Shown here: piece after piece, positions 63,236 through 64,000 of the stretch
How the letters are laid out: every line of letters begins with the position of its first letter
How positions within the stretch are numbered: position 1 is the stretch's first letter
Assembly (NCBI RefSeq): GCF_019649055.1
Contig: NW_026570240.1
Location: forward strand, 434,001 to 498,000
DNA length: 64,000 nucleotides
DNA from: Paramacrobiotus metropolitanus
Lineage: Eukaryota > Tardigrada > Eutardigrada > Parachela > Macrobiotidae
Reading direction: 5' to 3'
Position numbers and translations under genes: made by a program
The notes under the pieces: generated by a model
Seen by the model: the letters and a program-made list of their open reading frames with translations, nothing else
The model's database searches: none
Told to the model about the DNA's origin: nothing

Positions 63236-64000
63236 GCTTCAGCTTCTTCGTACGCGGACGTCACGTTGTATTTTTCTCTCTGAGATGCGTCCGTTTCTCA
63301 TTCTGATCCAGTTTGTCAACGGCGAGCTCGGAGAAGATCGAAGCGTGCACGAGTGTTTACTAATATGGCTCGGTCCACTTTGGAGTAGGAATTCAGTTTT
63401 AAAAATCAGTCCAGGAAGACTTTAGAGCTGAAACATATTCTAATGGTTTTACCCTCTTGCAAAATGAACCTCTGACTGTCTAACAACTGACACAGTCAGG
63501 CAGGTGTCAAACTTTTAGTCCCATCATTCAGACCGTTAATCTATGACAGTAAGCTGTGCGACACAAAAATGGTTACAAAATAAAGACAATAAAATAATGG
63601 CTTCAGTTTGGCTTTATGATTAACAACATGAAGTAGTAAGTACATGTATTAAATGCTGACCGTAAATAATTAAAACATAAAAATTAACAACAGGACTTTT
63701 GCCTTTTGGCCTTCAGCTTCTCAAAAAAATTCAGAAATCAAGTTGAATCAACGGTTTAGCGCTACGTTCTACCGCAATAGGTAACCGCCGTACCTGGAAG
63801 CGTTTGATGTGACTATACGTAAAATTAATACATGCACAGCTGGCCAGTGGCCACTGGGCACTGGCCATTGTTATTATTCATAGTACGTAACGTTTGTACA
63901 ATACACCTATGGTAAATAGACTAATGTAAGTAATTTTACGGTAAAAAAGTTTGTAATTGATGTATTCATTTACTTACTTAACCTTAACTTTGCGATTTCT
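63236..64000. other. Upstream flank of the ECT2-like gene
   Basis: Should contain the ECT2-like promoter and perhaps an upstream exon (a minus frame with EEAEAWISASM overlaps 63240-63160 but differs from the BRCT frame). A 9-bp inverted repeat, TGGCCAGTG (63841-63849) and CACTGGCCA (63859-63867), stands out in AT-rich DNA. No gene is seen to the window end. Confidence 0.4.

Overview
This window is animal nuclear DNA. Genes are split into many short exons separated by small GT-AG introns (the shortest I resolved is 42 nt), and the recognisable families are metazoan or broadly eukaryotic: Prospero, small Maf, caspase, ECT2, condensin II, ULK, ATG2, group VI phospholipase A2. Tight gene packing apart from one large gap, together with a bilaterian Prospero domain, suggests a small-genome invertebrate. 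A compact ecdysozoan such as a tardigrade is my guess, not something the sequence proves. I see no bacterial, viral or CRISPR content.

Layout, left to right. (1) 1-5073, minus: N-terminal two thirds of condensin-II subunit D3, running off the left edge. (2) 5.1-21.5 kb: about 16 kb with no recognisable gene, leading into (3) the plus-strand prospero/Prox gene (21.5-25.9 kb). (4) 26.5-28.8 kb, minus: an MCFD2-like secreted EF-hand protein with two alternative last exons. (5) 29.8-33.6 kb, minus: ULK/ATG1 kinase, head to head with (6) 34.3-44.3 kb, plus: ATG2. (7) 44.7-46.2 kb, minus: an eIF4E-family protein with a long C-terminal extension. (8) 47.1-48.7 kb, minus: an unrecognised 320-aa protein with an AT-hook-like basic patch. 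(9) 50.4-51.5 kb, minus: a caspase with a frame break. (10) 52.5-57.5 kb, minus: calcium-independent phospholipase A2 with ankyrin repeats, carrying a young 1-kb LTR mini-retrotransposon in one intron. (11) 58.3-59.2 kb, plus: a small Maf bZIP factor. (12) 59.8-63.2 kb, minus: an ECT2-like RhoGEF that seems to lack the PH domain.

Functional links. The clearest is ULK next to ATG2: the kinase that starts autophagy and the lipid-transfer protein that expands the autophagosome membrane lie head to head, 733 bp apart between start codons, so they could share a promoter. Condensin II (chromosome condensation) and ECT2 (cytokinesis) are both cell-division genes, but they are at opposite ends and I read nothing into that.

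Quality caution. Four conserved genes (NCAPD3, prospero, caspase, small Maf) carry 1-2 nt frame breaks inside or next to conserved sequence. Small assembly indels are the simplest explanation. Exon coordinates below were worked out by hand from splice consensus, reading frame and remembered family similarity; sums of exon lengths were checked for frame where stated.
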